This document shows, one piece after another, positions 62,331 to 64,000 of a stretch of DNA of 64,000 bases. The translations under genes were made by a program, and so were the position numbers. Positions within the stretch are counted from its first letter, which is position 1; every line of letters begins with the position of its first letter. The notes below the pieces were generated by a model. It saw nothing but the letters and a program-made list of their open reading frames with translations, was not told the origin of the DNA and did no database searches. Source of the stretch: Ischnura elegans (lineage: Eukaryota > Arthropoda > Insecta > Odonata > Coenagrionidae); the NCBI RefSeq assembly GCF_921293095.1, contig NC_060246.1, positions 85,867,030 to 85,931,029 on the forward strand, written 5' to 3'.

Positions 62331-64000
62331 TAACCTTGAGCTGTGGATTGACTCTGAAATACCGTAATTATCGCATACAGATATGCACTATTAAATCACA
62401 ATGTCCAGAGATCCGAATAATTATCAATTTTTTAATCATTATTTAACTGAAATCGTTGTAAGTTAGAAAATGACAAGTGCGAGGTTTCGCACTGGTGGCT
62501 GACGCAATAATTTGCATATTTTATTTGAATTTGTGGTAATTGCTTGTAGTTTGGAAGAGCATTTGGATTGGGAAGCAATTTTTTCTTTTATTCGGTTGTT
62601 ACGGTGGTTGCCGTGATGTCACATCGGTCTCAGACGACAGAGAAGTCCTCAGTTTTTTGTAAATATAAAACTGATGCACCATCGCGTTATGTAGAAAATA
62701 TGCTTTTGATAACGCTGGTGCGAGTTAGCGTTCTTAAGAATTGGTTATGAGGATATCCACGCTACCCCAATTTTTGTGTCGCCTATTAACCGAAGTTAAG
62801 TTACATAGTCGACGAACTTATGTGTTTCTCTTTCGTTTTCATTGGCTGTTGTGCATTTTTCCGTTTCATAGTATTCAATATTTTCGTTGTGATTTGAATT
62901 AATACATATGATGACTTAATTCTGTCATGTTACTAATCTATTTTTATATTTAAATGCGCAGTATCTTTATGGCTACCATTCGCACTAACATTTTTGCCTT
63001 CCGTTTATCATTCAATGTAAATTATTAAATTATGTCCTGGGCATTAAATTTTTGAAATTTATGGTTGATAACTTGCGTCACTCTTCTGCTTAGTCATAGC
63101 TACAGTTTACCTTACATAATTGATACATTTCACCATTATTTTGGCATTTTCCAATTTTTTTTTTGTTTTATTCGTGCAGTTGTTACTTAGCTAGACTTGG
63201 TGGTATTTTAATGGAATGCCTTGCTGCGGCAAGTCAGAATGTCTTCATGAAAATTTTAGTAGTGCATTTTGTAATATGGCGCTTAACTTGAAACTATAAC
63301 TGTCGACCAGTAAAATGTCATTGATAAATATTTAAATTCTACTCATAACTATGAGGTGGCATCACTTATGTCTATTGGAAATTTTCTGTCAGTGGTGCGA
63401 CGCCAATTACTGGAGAAAGCGCAGCATATCACCAAATTTCCCTATTATGCACCGGCTCTTGCTGTCAATAGCTCCAATGGTCTTCAGATTTTCACTTGTG
63501 TGGCTTCTTTTCGCATTTATCCTGCTTTTTCTCATGCTTCATGTTTCGGTATTGAAGCCGGAGAGAGTGGGAAGGAGGAAAAAAAGTCCAAATCCCCCAA
63601 AATGTTTGAGAGCTATGGCCTTTCTTAGTATATCTTTAGTCTACTACCCCATTGATCGAACCCTCTGCCTCCTGAAACTTTTTTCTGGCAGAGGTCTTGC
63701 GTGGCCAGATGTAAAATTTATGAAGAATTGGGAGTTGAGTGACTGATTGTGTGTTTCAGATAATCTCAATTTTATGATAATATTATCAAATTAATTAATA
63801 TTTCTTATGTATAGTTTTGTAATATTTTTCTGTTAACTGGATAAAGGGCAAAAACCCATTGAATAAACATTATTATCATTAACATTGCTTGCTAAGTTAG
63901 GTGAGATATAGCTGAAAGTAACGTGAGTAATTTTCAGAGAACTAGTTCTGAATTCCTGCTCATATGATTCAGTGACATGGTGAAGTCGTGAATGTGCACA
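62331..64000. other. Unassigned sequence right of MBTPS1
   Basis: Two overlapping plus-strand open frames lie at 63351-63746 (131 aa from an ATG, with a hydrophobic stretch FSLVWLLFAFILLFLMLHV) and 63368-63628 (from MSIGNFLSVVRRQLLEKAQH). Neither matches a family I know. AATAAACATTATTATCATTA near 63863 looks like a poly(A) site or retroelement tail. Confidence 0.3.

Overview
This is an AT-rich, transposon-dense piece of animal nuclear DNA. Spliced genes with consensus GT/AG sites, a peroxisomal nudix hydrolase, an ER ubiquitin-like protein and site-1 protease all point to a metazoan. The repeat mix (pogo/Tigger-like, mariner, hAT, Harbinger, piggyBac-like MITEs, Penelope, LINEs, tRNA-derived SINEs) and the intron sizes fit an arthropod with a large genome, probably an insect. 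The species cannot be named from sequence alone.

Three host genes could be rebuilt exon by exon, each closing to a full reading frame. (1) A HERPUD-family gene (closest to HERPUD2), minus strand, 5 exons, 15042-21455, 449 aa. (2) NUDT19, a peroxisomal CoA-diphosphatase-type nudix hydrolase, plus strand, 3 exons, 22203-31360, 380 aa, ending in the peroxisomal signal SRL. (3) MBTPS1 (site-1 protease), minus strand, 15 exons, 35114-61785, 1122 aa, with the catalytic triad, prodomain self-cleavage sites and C-terminal membrane anchor all present. HERPUD and NUDT19 are head to head across about 750 bp; NUDT19 and MBTPS1 are tail to tail. Two of the three act in ER stress: site-1 protease activates ATF6 and SREBP, and HERPUD serves ER-associated degradation. 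Two MBTPS1 introns use GC rather than GT at the donor, and in both the reading frame requires it.

Layout: 1-15 kb is a repeat-bearing stretch without a recognised host gene (Harbinger MITE, two short hAT elements, Penelope fragment, hAT-like element, Harbinger element with a transposase start, LINE fragment). 15-21.5 kb is HERPUD, whose third intron holds a pogo-like element with a MITE inside. 22-31.4 kb is NUDT19, whose introns hold a SINE, a fossil Ty3/Gypsy pol fragment, a decayed LINE and a SINE insertion forming a long hairpin. 31.4-35 kb is convergent spacer with a piggyBac-like MITE and a SINE. 35-61.8 kb is MBTPS1, whose introns are full of TIR elements, several nested in one another. 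61.8-64 kb is the MBTPS1 promoter side plus unrecognised sequence.

No CRISPR array, rRNA gene or intact autonomous transposon was seen. I found no clearly new biological system; the best leads are the paired GC-AG introns, the ER-stress gene neighbourhood, the hairpin SINE, and a TIR element carrying an unrecognised small ORF behind a TATA-like box.
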